From Plantibacter flavus (GTDB lineage Bacteria; Actinomycetota; Actinomycetes; Actinomycetales; Microbacteriaceae), in NCBI RefSeq assembly GCF_900177615.1, contig NZ_FXAP01000001.1:874825-938824 (forward strand): DNA of 64,000 nucleotides. The letters are read 5' to 3'. The notes beneath the pieces are model-generated. The model saw nothing but the letters and a program-made list of their open reading frames with translations. It was not told where the DNA came from and made no database searches. How positions within the stretch are numbered: the stretch's first letter is position 1; every line of letters begins with the position of its first letter. A program made the position numbers and the translations under genes. Of the stretch, positions 28,827-35,851 are shown piece after piece.

Positions 28827-28846
28827 GCCGGTTTCACGAAACCGGC
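28827..28846. repeat. Second perfect hairpin downstream of tRNA-Asn
   Basis: GCCGGTTT (28827-28834), loop CACG, AAACCGGC (28839-28846). It is 10 bp after the tRNA terminator; the role is not clear. Confidence 0.5.
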
Positions 28847-28868
28847 CGGGACGCCGTAGACTGGACCA

Positions 28869-28900
28869 CGAGGCCCGAAGACTCCACTCTTCGGGCCTCG
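28869..28900. terminator. Hairpin between tRNA-Asn and def, likely def terminator
   Basis: CGAGGCCCGAAGA (28869-28881) pairs perfectly with TCTTCGGGCCTCG (28888-28900), loop CTCCAC. It lies 76 bp beyond the stop of the minus-strand def gene. A TAGACT hexamer at 28857-28862 on the plus strand runs straight into it. Confidence 0.6.
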
Positions 28901-28976
28901 TTGCATGTCCGGACACCCTGCGTCGGTCGAGGTGATGCCGTGCCGATCGTGCTGGCGTCGTGTCCGTCGAGGTGGT

Positions 28977-29543
28977 TCAGCCCTCGAGGTCGTCGCGACC
29001 CGGCAGCCAGGAGATCCCGGGCACGCCCCAGCCAGCCTTGCGGATCGCCTTCGCCGCTCGGCGCGAGTGCGGCAGTTCGAGGCGGTCCACGTAGAGTACG
29101 CCGTTGAGGTGGTCGAACTCGTGCTGCAGGATGCGTGCGCGCCAGCCGACGACCCGCAGCTCGACGGGGTCTCCCTCGAGGTCGGTCCCGATGAGCATGG
29201 CTGCTTCCGCGCGACGGAGCGGGTGCCGCTCGCCGGGGACGGAGAGGCAGCCCTCCGACTCGGCCTCCTCGTCGAGCTCGCCCACCGGCGGGGGACTGAT
29301 CCACAGCACCGGGTTGATCGCGACGCCACGCCACGGCTGGCCGTCGTCGTCCTCGTAGCTGTAGACGAAGAGGCGCAGCGGGACGCCGACCTGCGGGGCC
29401 GCGAGCCCGACCCCGGGAGCGAGATCCATGGTCTCGTACATGTCGGCGACGAGCCGCCGGAGGTCGTCGTCCACGGTGGTGACCGGCCGGGCGACGGAGT
29501 GGAGCACCGGGTCACCGGTCACGTGGATCTCGAGAATTGCCAT
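28977..29543 (-). CDS. def: Def, peptide deformylase
   Basis: The 188-residue metalloenzyme carries the three deformylase motifs GVGLAAPQVG, EGCLSVPG and HEFDHLNGVLYVD (Cys and two His bind iron, Glu/Asp region catalytic). In the third motif HEFDH replaces the common HEXDH with Phe, still consistent. It removes the formyl group from new proteins. The ATG is leaderless, 6 nt from a -10. Confidence 0.96.
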   Translation of the reverse strand: MAILEIHVTGDPVLHSVARPVTTVDDDLRRLVADMYETMDLAPGVGLAAPQVGVPLRLFVYSYEDDDGQPWRGVAINPVLWISPPPVGELDEEAESEGCLSVPGERHPLRRAEAAMLIGTDLEGDPVELRVVGWRARILQHEFDHLNGVLYVDRLELPHSRRAAKAIRKAGWGVPGISWLPGRDDLEG

Positions 29544-29549
29544 TGCTCG

Positions 29550-29555
29550 AGCCTA
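29550..29555 (-). promoter_or_regulatory. Leaderless -10 element (TAGGCT, minus strand) of def
   Basis: On the minus strand TAGGCT lies 6 nt before the def ATG. It sits back to back with the -10 of the DMT transporter gene within a 70-bp gap. Confidence 0.6.
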
Positions 29556-29601
29556 TCCGCTGGGCTCGGCCTGGCGCGCCGGGATCGGCGGGGCCGCGGG
29601 G

Positions 29602-29607
29602 TAGCCT
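29602..29607 (+). promoter_or_regulatory. Leaderless -10 element (TAGCCT) of the DMT transporter gene
   Basis: TAGCCT lies 6 nt before GTG 29614, without Shine-Dalgarno. Confidence 0.55.
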
Positions 29608-29613
29608 CGACGG

Positions 29614-30594
29614 GTGATCCCTTCCGCCATCGACATCGCCGACCTCGCGGACGACTTCACGCGCAACCCCTCCCAGCTCCTCGGCATCCCGTTCGCGCTC
29701 CTCGGTGCCGTCTTCCTCTCGCTCGGAGCGCAGCTGCAGCACCGGGGTGTGGCGAAGGTCGAGTCGTCGAGCGGCACTGACGCAACCTCGGGGCTCAATG
29801 TCGTCCAGCTCCTGGCGCTGCTCAGTCGGCCGTCCTGGGTGACCGGAACGGTCATGCTCGGGCTCGCGATCGTGCTCCAGCTCGGCAGTCTGTCACTCGC
29901 ACCGATCACCCTCGTCCAACCGTTGGGCGCGGTCGCGCTCGTCATCACGGCGGTGGTGAACAGCAGGATCAGCGGCGTCCGGTTGAACCGTCGATCGGTC
30001 ATCGCGATCGTCGCCTGCGTCGGCGGCGTCGGCCTGTTCGTCACGATTGCGGCGGTCTTCACGGGCGAGCACCGGATCACCGAAGCCGAGCTCGTCACGA
30101 TCCTGGTGATGCTCGGCATCGTGCTCATCGTGTTCGGACTCGGCTTCATGGTGTTCCGCTCCCGCTTCACGGCCATTTTCTACATCGTCGGGACCGGGGT
30201 GCTCTACGGCTTCGTCGCGACGCTCGCCAAGGTCATCATCGGACGGCTGCAGCAGGGCGAGTTCGACTGGCTCACGGTCCTCTGCGGGCTCGGCCTCATC
30301 GCCGCGAGTGCGCTCGGCGGCTACTTCGTGCAGACCGCCTACTCCTCTGGGCCTCCCGACCTGGTCATCGCAGGCCTCACCGTCATCGATCCGATGATCG
30401 CGGTCGGCATCGGCATCATCGTGCTGGGGGAGGCGAGCAACGCGCCGTTCTGGGCGGGCTTCGGCTTCGTCGTGGCCGGCGCGATCGCCGTGTGGGGTGT
30501 CTTCCAGCTCGCCCGCCATCACCCGCAGGTGAGCCAGACGCCGGCGGCCGCAGCAGCCGCGAAGGCCCTCGCGACCGGCGACGCGCCCGCCTGA
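29614..30594 (+). CDS. DMT (drug/metabolite) superfamily transporter
   Basis: The 326-residue protein has nine or ten hydrophobic helices in two similar halves (LVQPLGAVALVITAVVNS in the first, LTVIDPMIAVGIGIIVLGE in the second), typical of EamA/NIPA-like DMT transporters in actinobacteria. The C-terminal tail is Ala-rich. Substrate unknown. The GTG start is leaderless. Confidence 0.82.
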   Translation: MIPSAIDIADLADDFTRNPSQLLGIPFALLGAVFLSLGAQLQHRGVAKVESSSGTDATSGLNVVQLLALLSRPSWVTGTVMLGLAIVLQLGSLSLAPITLVQPLGAVALVITAVVNSRISGVRLNRRSVIAIVACVGGVGLFVTIAAVFTGEHRITEAELVTILVMLGIVLIVFGLGFMVFRSRFTAIFYIVGTGVLYGFVATLAKVIIGRLQQGEFDWLTVLCGLGLIAASALGGYFVQTAYSSGPPDLVIAGLTVIDPMIAVGIGIIVLGEASNAPFWAGFGFVVAGAIAVWGVFQLARHHPQVSQTPAAAAAAKALATGDAPA

Positions 30595-30620
30595 GCCCTG
30601 GAGCCCGAACGGGCTGCAGG

Positions 30621-30626
30621 TATGCT
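30621..30626 (+). promoter_or_regulatory. -10 element (TATGCT) of the glycosyltransferase gene
   Basis: TATGCT, 90 bp before the TTG start of the GT4 gene. A CTGGAG at 30598-30603 with 17-bp spacing could be the -35. The transcript would have a leader of about 84 nt. Confidence 0.5.
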
Positions 30627-30716
30627 TGAGCATGGCGTTCCGCGCCGTATCAGGGTCGTGAGCGACCGCCCGCACCCCTCACATCACTGGCCAAGCACAG
30701 AGGAATCACCGATACC

Positions 30717-31997
30717 TTGACTTCTCCCGACGACCAGCACCTCGCGAAGGCGTCCAGCACGACGCCGAGCGCCGACACCCACAAACCGCTGCGGGTGGTC
30801 ATCGGTGCCGACACCTTCTCGCCCGACGTGAACGGCGCCGCACGCTTCGCCGAACGCCTCGCAGCCGGACTCGTCCGCCGAGGCCACGACGTCCACATCG
30901 TGGCGCCCGCGGGCTCGCGCAAGTTCGGCACCTGGAAGGAGACCCACGAGGGTCAGACGATGACGGCGCACCGCCTCTTCAGCCTCCGGTGGTACCCGCA
31001 CGACTGGCTGCGCTTCGCGATGCCGTGGTCGATGCGACGGAACGCCCGGAAGATCCTCGACCGCGTGAAGCCCGACGTCGTGCACCTGCAGTCGCACATC
31101 GTGGTGGGTCGTGGCCTCTCGATCGAGGCCGAGCAGCGCGGCATCCGCATGGTGGCGACGAACCACATCATGCCCGACAACATCCTCGACTTCACCGTCA
31201 TCCCCAAGCGCACCCAGGAGTGGCTCATCCGCACGCAGTGGGCAGCAGCACGGCGGGTGTTCGACCGGGCGTTCGCCGTAACCACGCCCACACGCAAGGC
31301 GGCCGACTTCCTCGAGCAGTTCAGTGGGTTGACCGGCGTGCACGCGATCTCCTGCGGCATCGAGGCAGGGCAGTACACGCCGTCGTTCGAACCGCGGAAG
31401 CGCAACACCATCCTCTTCGTGGGTCGCATCACGAGCGAGAAGCAGATCGACGTGCTCCTGCGCGCGCTCACGAAACTCCCGAAGGAACTCGACGCCCACG
31501 TCGACGTCATCGGTGGCGGCGACCAGGCGAAGAACCTCGAGCAGCTGACCCAGCAGCTCGGCATCGGCGACCGCGTCCGATTCCTCGGCAAGGTGTCCGA
31601 CGATGAGGTGAAGCAGGCCTACACGAACGCCACCGTCTTCGCGATGCCGTCCATCGCCGAGCTGCAGAGCATCGCGACGATGGAGGCCATGGCCTCCGGT
31701 CTCCCGGTGGTCGCGGCCGACGCCATGGCGCTGCCTCACCTCGTACACGATCAGGTCAACGGGTACCTGTTCGAGCCGGGCAACGTCGACGCCCTGGCCG
31801 AGCGGCTCGCGACGGTACTCAGCGCCTCGCCCGAGGAGTACCGCCGGCTACAGGACGCCTCGTTGGAGCTCGTCTCCGCACACGACATCGAGCGCACGCT
31901 CGACACCTTCGAAGCGCTCTACCGCGGGGAGCAGGTCGTCGACCCGACGACCGAGCGTCACACGGCGACCGCAGACCGCCAGGAATCGCGCGACTGA
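30717..31997 (+). CDS. GT4-family glycosyltransferase
   Basis: The 426-residue GT-B protein has an N-terminal acceptor domain (VVIGADTFSPDVNGAARF, PDVVHLQSH) and a C-terminal nucleotide-sugar domain with LFVGRITSEKQIDVLLRA and the E-x7-E-like segment AELQSIATMEAMASGLPVV. Such enzymes in actinobacteria add mannose or glucose to lipids or precursors; the acceptor is unknown. The TTG start has AGAGGA 12 nt upstream, a bit far, so a start a few codons downstream is possible. Confidence 0.87.
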   Translation: MTSPDDQHLAKASSTTPSADTHKPLRVVIGADTFSPDVNGAARFAERLAAGLVRRGHDVHIVAPAGSRKFGTWKETHEGQTMTAHRLFSLRWYPHDWLRFAMPWSMRRNARKILDRVKPDVVHLQSHIVVGRGLSIEAEQRGIRMVATNHIMPDNILDFTVIPKRTQEWLIRTQWAAARRVFDRAFAVTTPTRKAADFLEQFSGLTGVHAISCGIEAGQYTPSFEPRKRNTILFVGRITSEKQIDVLLRALTKLPKELDAHVDVIGGGDQAKNLEQLTQQLGIGDRVRFLGKVSDDEVKQAYTNATVFAMPSIAELQSIATMEAMASGLPVVAADAMALPHLVHDQVNGYLFEPGNVDALAERLATVLSASPEEYRRLQDASLELVSAHDIERTLDTFEALYRGEQVVDPTTERHTATADRQESRD

Positions 31998-32020
31998 TTC
32001 CCGCCCGGCGGGCCACTCGG

Positions 32021-32026
32021 TACACT
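32021..32026 (+). promoter_or_regulatory. tRNA-Met promoter -10 (TACACT)
   Basis: TACACT ends 11 bp before the mature 5' end of tRNA-Met, so the transcript would start about 4 nt before the tRNA. The -35 is weak. Confidence 0.5.
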
Positions 32027-32037
32027 GGGTTCCGCAC

Positions 32038-32112
32038 GGGGCGGTAGCCAAGCTGGTGAAGGCATTCGGCTCATAACCGAACGATGCGTGGGTTCAAGTC
32101 CCACCCGCCCTA
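32038..32112 (+). tRNA. tRNA-Met (CAT), elongator type
   Basis: A 75-nt cloverleaf has acceptor GGGGCGG/CCGCCCT with a G1-U72 wobble, D stem GCC/GGC, anticodon stem TTCGG/CCGAA with CAT at 32072-32074 and T stem GTGGG/CCCAC. The initiator would show C1-A72 and GGG/CCC anticodon stem pairs, so this is elongator Met; a CAT-type Ile2 tRNA cannot be fully excluded. CCA is not encoded. Confidence 0.95.
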
Positions 32113-32140
32113 CCGAGATCCGGCCCATGAGCCTTGGTTC

Positions 32141-32188
32141 CGGTCCCTGAGCTTGTCGAAGGGCGCCCTTCGACAGGCTCAGGGACCG
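32141..32188. repeat. 48-bp palindromic REP-like element behind tRNA-Met
   Basis: Arms 32141-32164 and 32165-32188 are inverted copies of 24 bp with a single T-G mismatch and no loop; the core is CCTTCGACAGGCTCAGGG. This core resembles a short palindromic repeat seen between genes of many high-GC bacteria. It could act as the tRNA-Met terminator. Confidence 0.85.
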
Positions 32189-32340
32189 CGATGGGCGGCT
32201 CAGGGACCGGGATGGGCGGCTCAGGGACCGCGATGGGCGGCTCAGGGACCGGGATGGGCGGCTCAGGGACCGGGATGGGCGGCTCGGGGACTGGGTGGGG
32301 CTCGGGGACCGGGTGGGTCGGCTCAGGACCGGGATGGGCG
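32176..32340. repeat. Tandem array of about eight 21-bp units derived from the palindrome arm
   Basis: Units of the form GGCTCAGGGACCGSGATGGGC start at 32176, 32197, 32218, 32239, 32260, 32281, 32299 and 32320. Spacing is 21 bp except one 18-bp unit. The first six units alternate CGCGATG and CGGGATG; the last three are degenerate. The first unit is the right arm of the adjacent palindrome, so the array seems to have grown by slippage from it. The array ends at the stop codon of the ROK gene. Confidence 0.9.
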
Positions 32341-32343
32341 CGT

Positions 32344-33246
32344 TCAGTCCGCGAGGACGAGGGCGGCGGCACCGATGAGAGGGCCGTCGGCGTCCAGTCC
32401 GGCCGGGACCACGCGCAGTTCCCGGGCGTAGGCGTGCAGTGCGGCGGAGGTCGCAGCCTCCTGGACGAGGTCGAGGTAGTCGGGGGAGACCCGCGAGAAG
32501 CCGCCTCCGATCGCGACGCGTTCCAGGTCGAGCAGAGTCGTGATGCTGCAGAGGGCTTCCCCGACCGCGGCGGCGGAACGCCGGACGGCGCGGACGGCGA
32601 TCTCCGTTCCGGTCGCATAGTCGGCCCCGAGCTGTTCGCCCGTCGTGCCGGTCCATCCCTGCGCGCTGGCCCAGGCGACCGTCGCGGTTCCCGACGCGAT
32701 GCCTTCCAACGTCCAGGGTGTGCCGACGGCATCCGGTTCGCGCCTGCGGAGCTGCATCTGTCCGAGGTGGCCGGCGTTGCCCGAGGTGCCGGGGACGAGT
32801 CGGGATCCGAGGATGATCCCGCCACCGATCCCGGTCGAGACGACGATGCCCATGCTGTTCTCGGTTCCGCGGAGCGCGCCCTGCCAGTGTTCTGCCAGGG
32901 CGATGCAGGTGCCGTCGAGTCGGAGTTCCACCGGACCGGACGTGAAGCGCCGGAGCTCCGCCACGACGGGGAAGTCGGCGAGTCGGGGGAGGTTGATCGG
33001 CGAGACGGTGCCGTCGGCCCTGCCGATGGGGCCCGCCGAACCGATCCCGACACCGGACACCGGCCCGCCATGGGCCGCGACGCTCCGTTCGGCGGTCTGG
33101 AGGATCGACGCCACGAGTTCCTCGCGGGTGGCCGCGGCGCCCGTCGGACCGCGGAACCGGGTGCCGGGCAGGATCCGTCCCTCGGCGTCGACGACGGCCG
33201 CTTCGACCTTCGTGCCGCCGATGTCGATCGCGAGGGCCTCGTGCAT
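32344..33246 (-). CDS. ROK-family sugar kinase-like protein lacking the zinc motif
   Basis: The 300-residue protein has the ROK ATP site AIDIGGTKVEAAVVD at the N-terminus, IVVSTGIGGGIILG in the middle and SGNAGHLGQM, with the catalytic region intact. Where ROK kinases carry CXCGXXGCXE, this protein reads DAVGTPWTLE, so all three zinc-binding cysteines are missing; the following ASG is kept. Substrate is unclear (glucose, mannose or N-acetylmannosamine types are possible). ATG 33246 has GGAG 5 nt upstream; an ATG 25 codons earlier has its ribosome site too close. Confidence 0.82.
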   Translation of the reverse strand: MHEALAIDIGGTKVEAAVVDAEGRILPGTRFRGPTGAAATREELVASILQTAERSVAAHGGPVSGVGIGSAGPIGRADGTVSPINLPRLADFPVVAELRRFTSGPVELRLDGTCIALAEHWQGALRGTENSMGIVVSTGIGGGIILGSRLVPGTSGNAGHLGQMQLRRREPDAVGTPWTLEGIASGTATVAWASAQGWTGTTGEQLGADYATGTEIAVRAVRRSAAAVGEALCSITTLLDLERVAIGGGFSRVSPDYLDLVQEAATSAALHAYARELRVVPAGLDADGPLIGAAALVLAD

Positions 33247-33314
33247 CACCGCTCCATCCTGGAGGGCCGTCAATCCGGGCCGGCTCCCGATCCAGCGTAC
33301 TGGGAACGACACGG

Positions 33315-33344
33315 TTGTCATTCCTCCAGGTCATGGGGCATAAT
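33315..33344 (+). promoter_or_regulatory. Promoter of the DUF3145 gene
   Basis: TTGTCA (33315-33320) and CATAAT (33339-33344) with 18-bp spacing, the best sigma70-like match in the window. It gives a leader of about 110 nt before ATG 33463. Confidence 0.7.
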
Positions 33345-33462
33345 GCTCGTATCGGCGCGAGCCGAACAACTGCATACACGGAGGTCCGGTCAGCCGGACA
33401 CCGACATGGATCACACTGCATGGGTCGTTGGGGAAGACGCACCCGGACGCAGTGGAGGAATC

Positions 33463-33966
33463 ATGTCGACACCGATGACGAAGGGTGTGCTGTTCGTGCA
33501 CTCGTCGCCTCGCGCGCTCTGCCCGCACCTCGAATGGGCGGCAGGTCGCGCTCTTGGTCGTGCCATCAGTTTCGACTGGGAAGACCAGCCGATCCTCCGC
33601 GGTGCGCAGCGTGCCGAGGTCTTCTGGGAAGGCCCGCACGGCACCGGAGCCGCACTCGCCTCAGCCCTGCGCGGCTGGGAGCACCTCCGCTACGAGGTGA
33701 GCGAAGACCCGGCCCAGGGTGTCGACGGTGCCCGGTGGATGCACACGCCCGACCTCGGGATCTTCTACGCACAGACCGACAGCATCGGCAACGTGGTCGT
33801 ACCGGAGGATCGCATCCGGTACGCCATGGAGGTCGGTGCCGGGAACGCCGCCGAACTCCAGCGCGAACTCCGCGTCGCGCTCGGCCAGCCATGGGACGAC
33901 GAACTCGAGCCGTTCCGTCACGCCGGCGACGGGTCCTCCGTCATCTGGCTGCACAACGTGGGCTGA
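33463..33966 (+). CDS. DUF3145 protein
   Basis: The 167-residue protein matches the actinobacterial DUF3145 family (VLFVHSSPRALCPHLEWA near the start, DLGIFYAQTDSIGN in the middle). The function is unknown; the family regularly lies beside fab genes, as here. ATG 33463 follows GGAGGA. An in-frame upstream ATG (33406) has no ribosome site. Confidence 0.9.
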   Translation: MSTPMTKGVLFVHSSPRALCPHLEWAAGRALGRAISFDWEDQPILRGAQRAEVFWEGPHGTGAALASALRGWEHLRYEVSEDPAQGVDGARWMHTPDLGIFYAQTDSIGNVVVPEDRIRYAMEVGAGNAAELQRELRVALGQPWDDELEPFRHAGDGSSVIWLHNVG

Positions 33967-34106
33967 TCCGGCCCCGCCGGCGCGGCGGCACCGCGCACGC
34001 GAGACAACTTCACAGACGACAGGGTGCCCACGTGGCGTGGACCGTGCGAGGTCGGTGACACTCCCGGCAGACATGAGGTGACGAAACGGTGGCACCCTGG
34101 TCAGTA

Positions 34107-34150
34107 GACGACGACGGGTCGTGGTGCATGCACCACGACCCGTCGTCGTC
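34107..34150. terminator. 44-bp perfect palindrome, bidirectional terminator
   Basis: Bases 34107-34128 are the exact reverse complement of 34129-34150, centred on GCATGC. It lies between the convergent DUF3145 and fabF genes, 16 bp from the fabF stop. Confidence 0.85.
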
Positions 34151-34165
34151 TCCGTCGCGGACGGC

Positions 34166-35404
34166 TCAGTAGCTCCGGAACGCGACGACCGCGTTGTGGC
34201 CGCCGAACCCGAACGAGTTGCTGATGGCGAGCAGGTCGCCGGACCCGAGCTCACGCGGCGTCGTGACGACGTCGAGCGGGATCTCCGGGTCCTGATTGTC
34301 GAGGTTGATGGTCGGCGGGATGACCCGGTGGTGCAGGGCGAGCGCCGTGTAGGCCGCTTCGATGGCACCCGCGCCACCGAGGAGGTGGCCTGTCGACGCC
34401 TTCGTGGCCGTCACGGCGATGTCGTCGAGGTGGGCACCGAAGACCCGACGCAGCGCGTTGTACTCGGCGATGTCGCCGACGGGGGTGCTCGTGGCGTGTG
34501 CGTTGACGTGCACGACGTCGTCGAGCGACGCTCCACCGTTCTCGACGGCCGCACGCATGGCGCGGGCCGCAGCCGAACCCTCGGGGTCGGGAGCGGTGAT
34601 GTGGTACGCGTCGCTCGTCACCGCACCACCGAGGAGCTCGGCGTAGATGCGGGCGCCACGGGCCTTGGCGTGCTCCTCGGTCTCGACGATGAGCGCTGCG
34701 GCGCCCTCACCGAGGACGAATCCGTCGCGGTCGACGTCGTAGGGACGCGAGGCGATGGCGGGGTCGTCGTTGCGCTTGGACAACGCCTGCATCGCTGCGA
34801 AGGATGCGAGCGGAAGCGGGTGGATGGCGGCTTCGGAGCCACCGGCCACGACGATGTCGGCGAGGCCGGCCTGGAGGTGGTCGTAGGCGTTGGCAAGCGA
34901 CTCGGTGCTGGAAGCGCAGGCGGAGACGACGGTGCGCTCTCCGCCTCGGGCACCGAGGTCCATGCCGATCGCCGCTGCCGGGCCGTTCGGCATGAGCATC
35001 GGGACGGTCATGGGGAGGACGCGGCGGGGGCCCTTCTCGCGCAGGGTGTCCCAGGCGTCGAGGAGCGTCCACACGCCGCCGATACCGGTGGCCCAGTCGA
35101 CGAGGAGTCGCTCCGGGTCGACCTCGGGGGCGCCGGCGTCCTGCCAGGCCTCGCGCGCGGCGATCAGAGCGAACTGGCTCGACGGGTCGAGGCGCTTGAC
35201 CTCACGACGATCGAGGATGTCGGCGGTGGGGACGGCGGCCTGCGCGGCGAAGCGTACGGGCAGCTCGAGCTCCTCGGCCCATGGCTGCTCGAGACGGCTC
35301 GCACCGCTCTTGCCGGCGAGGAGGTTGTCCCAGGAGTCGGTGGCGTTCCCGCCGAGGGGAGTGGTGGCACCGATGCCGGTGATGACGATGCGTTTGGTGG
35401 TCAT
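34166..35404 (-). CDS. fabF: FabF, beta-ketoacyl-ACP synthase II
   Basis: The 412-residue condensing enzyme has the nucleophile Cys163 (VVSACASST), and two His in NAHATSTP and TGHLLGGAG. It extends acyl-ACP with malonyl-ACP. It is the last gene of the aceE-fasR-fabD-fabH-acpP-fabF block. The ATG has no strong ribosome site nearby; a large hairpin lies 87 bp upstream between acpP and fabF. Confidence 0.96.
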   Translation of the reverse strand: MTTKRIVITGIGATTPLGGNATDSWDNLLAGKSGASRLEQPWAEELELPVRFAAQAAVPTADILDRREVKRLDPSSQFALIAAREAWQDAGAPEVDPERLLVDWATGIGGVWTLLDAWDTLREKGPRRVLPMTVPMLMPNGPAAAIGMDLGARGGERTVVSACASSTESLANAYDHLQAGLADIVVAGGSEAAIHPLPLASFAAMQALSKRNDDPAIASRPYDVDRDGFVLGEGAAALIVETEEHAKARGARIYAELLGGAVTSDAYHITAPDPEGSAAARAMRAAVENGGASLDDVVHVNAHATSTPVGDIAEYNALRRVFGAHLDDIAVTATKASTGHLLGGAGAIEAAYTALALHHRVIPPTINLDNQDPEIPLDVVTTPRELGSGDLLAISNSFGFGGHNAVVAFRSY

Positions 35405-35490
35405 TCAGTCAAACCTTCTGTGGAGACGACGAGGGGGTCCGAGCGCTGCGGCGGTCGAGCCCGTGTCCGGACGGACGAGCCGCCTCGAAC

Positions 35491-35531
35491 GCTGAAGGGC
35501 CGGTCGGCCAACTGCCGGCCGACCCTTCAGC
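35491..35531 (-). promoter_or_regulatory. Hairpin between acpP and fabF (possible partial terminator)
   Basis: GCTGAAGGG (35491-35499) pairs with CCCTTCAGC (35523-35531), and eight further pairs (one G-T) follow after one mismatch, loop CAACT. It begins 12 bp after the acpP stop. It could let most transcripts end after acpP, which is needed in large amounts. Confidence 0.55.
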
Positions 35532-35543
35532 ACTGCGCTGGGA

Positions 35544-35792
35544 CTAGCCCTGAGCCTTGACGATGAAGTCGACGGCGTCGCCGACGGTCTTCAGGTTCTT
35601 GACTTCTTCGTCCGGGATCTTCACGTCGAACTTCTCCTCCGCGTTGACGACGATGGTCATCATGGAGATCGAGTCGATGTCGAGGTCGTCGGTGAACGAC
35701 TTGTCCAGCTCGACGGTGTCGGTCGCGATGCCGGTCTCGTCGTTGATCAGCTCGGCCAGGCCGGCGAGGACTTCTTCGGTGGACAGTGCCAT
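35544..35792 (-). CDS. acpP: AcpP, acyl carrier protein
   Basis: The 82-residue acidic protein has the phosphopantetheine site Ser41 in DIDSISMM. AAGGAG is 8 nt before the ATG. It carries growing acyl chains for FabD, FabH and FabF. The Ser-Ile-Ser after the Asp replaces the usual Ser-Leu, as seen in many actinobacteria. Confidence 0.97.
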   Translation of the reverse strand: MALSTEEVLAGLAELINDETGIATDTVELDKSFTDDLDIDSISMMTIVVNAEEKFDVKIPDEEVKNLKTVGDAVDFIVKAQG

Positions 35793-35851
35793 TGTTCTAC
35801 TCCTTGGGTGAGGTTTGACCGTAGTCGAGTGTAGTCGCGTCGGGCGTCCTG

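Noticed and set aside
32176-32340. Possible CRISPR array
   Set aside because: Units are contiguous at 21 bp with no unique spacers, and no cas gene is near.
32084-32431. Open frames through the 21-bp array giving repeated short peptides such as SLSKGALRQAQGP
   Set aside because: These are translations of the palindrome and tandem repeat; no ribosome site or family supports them.
33244-33321. Longer ROK protein from ATG 33321
   Set aside because: The GGAGG lies 1 nt from that ATG, too close, and ROK proteins start just before AIDIGGTK, matching 33246.
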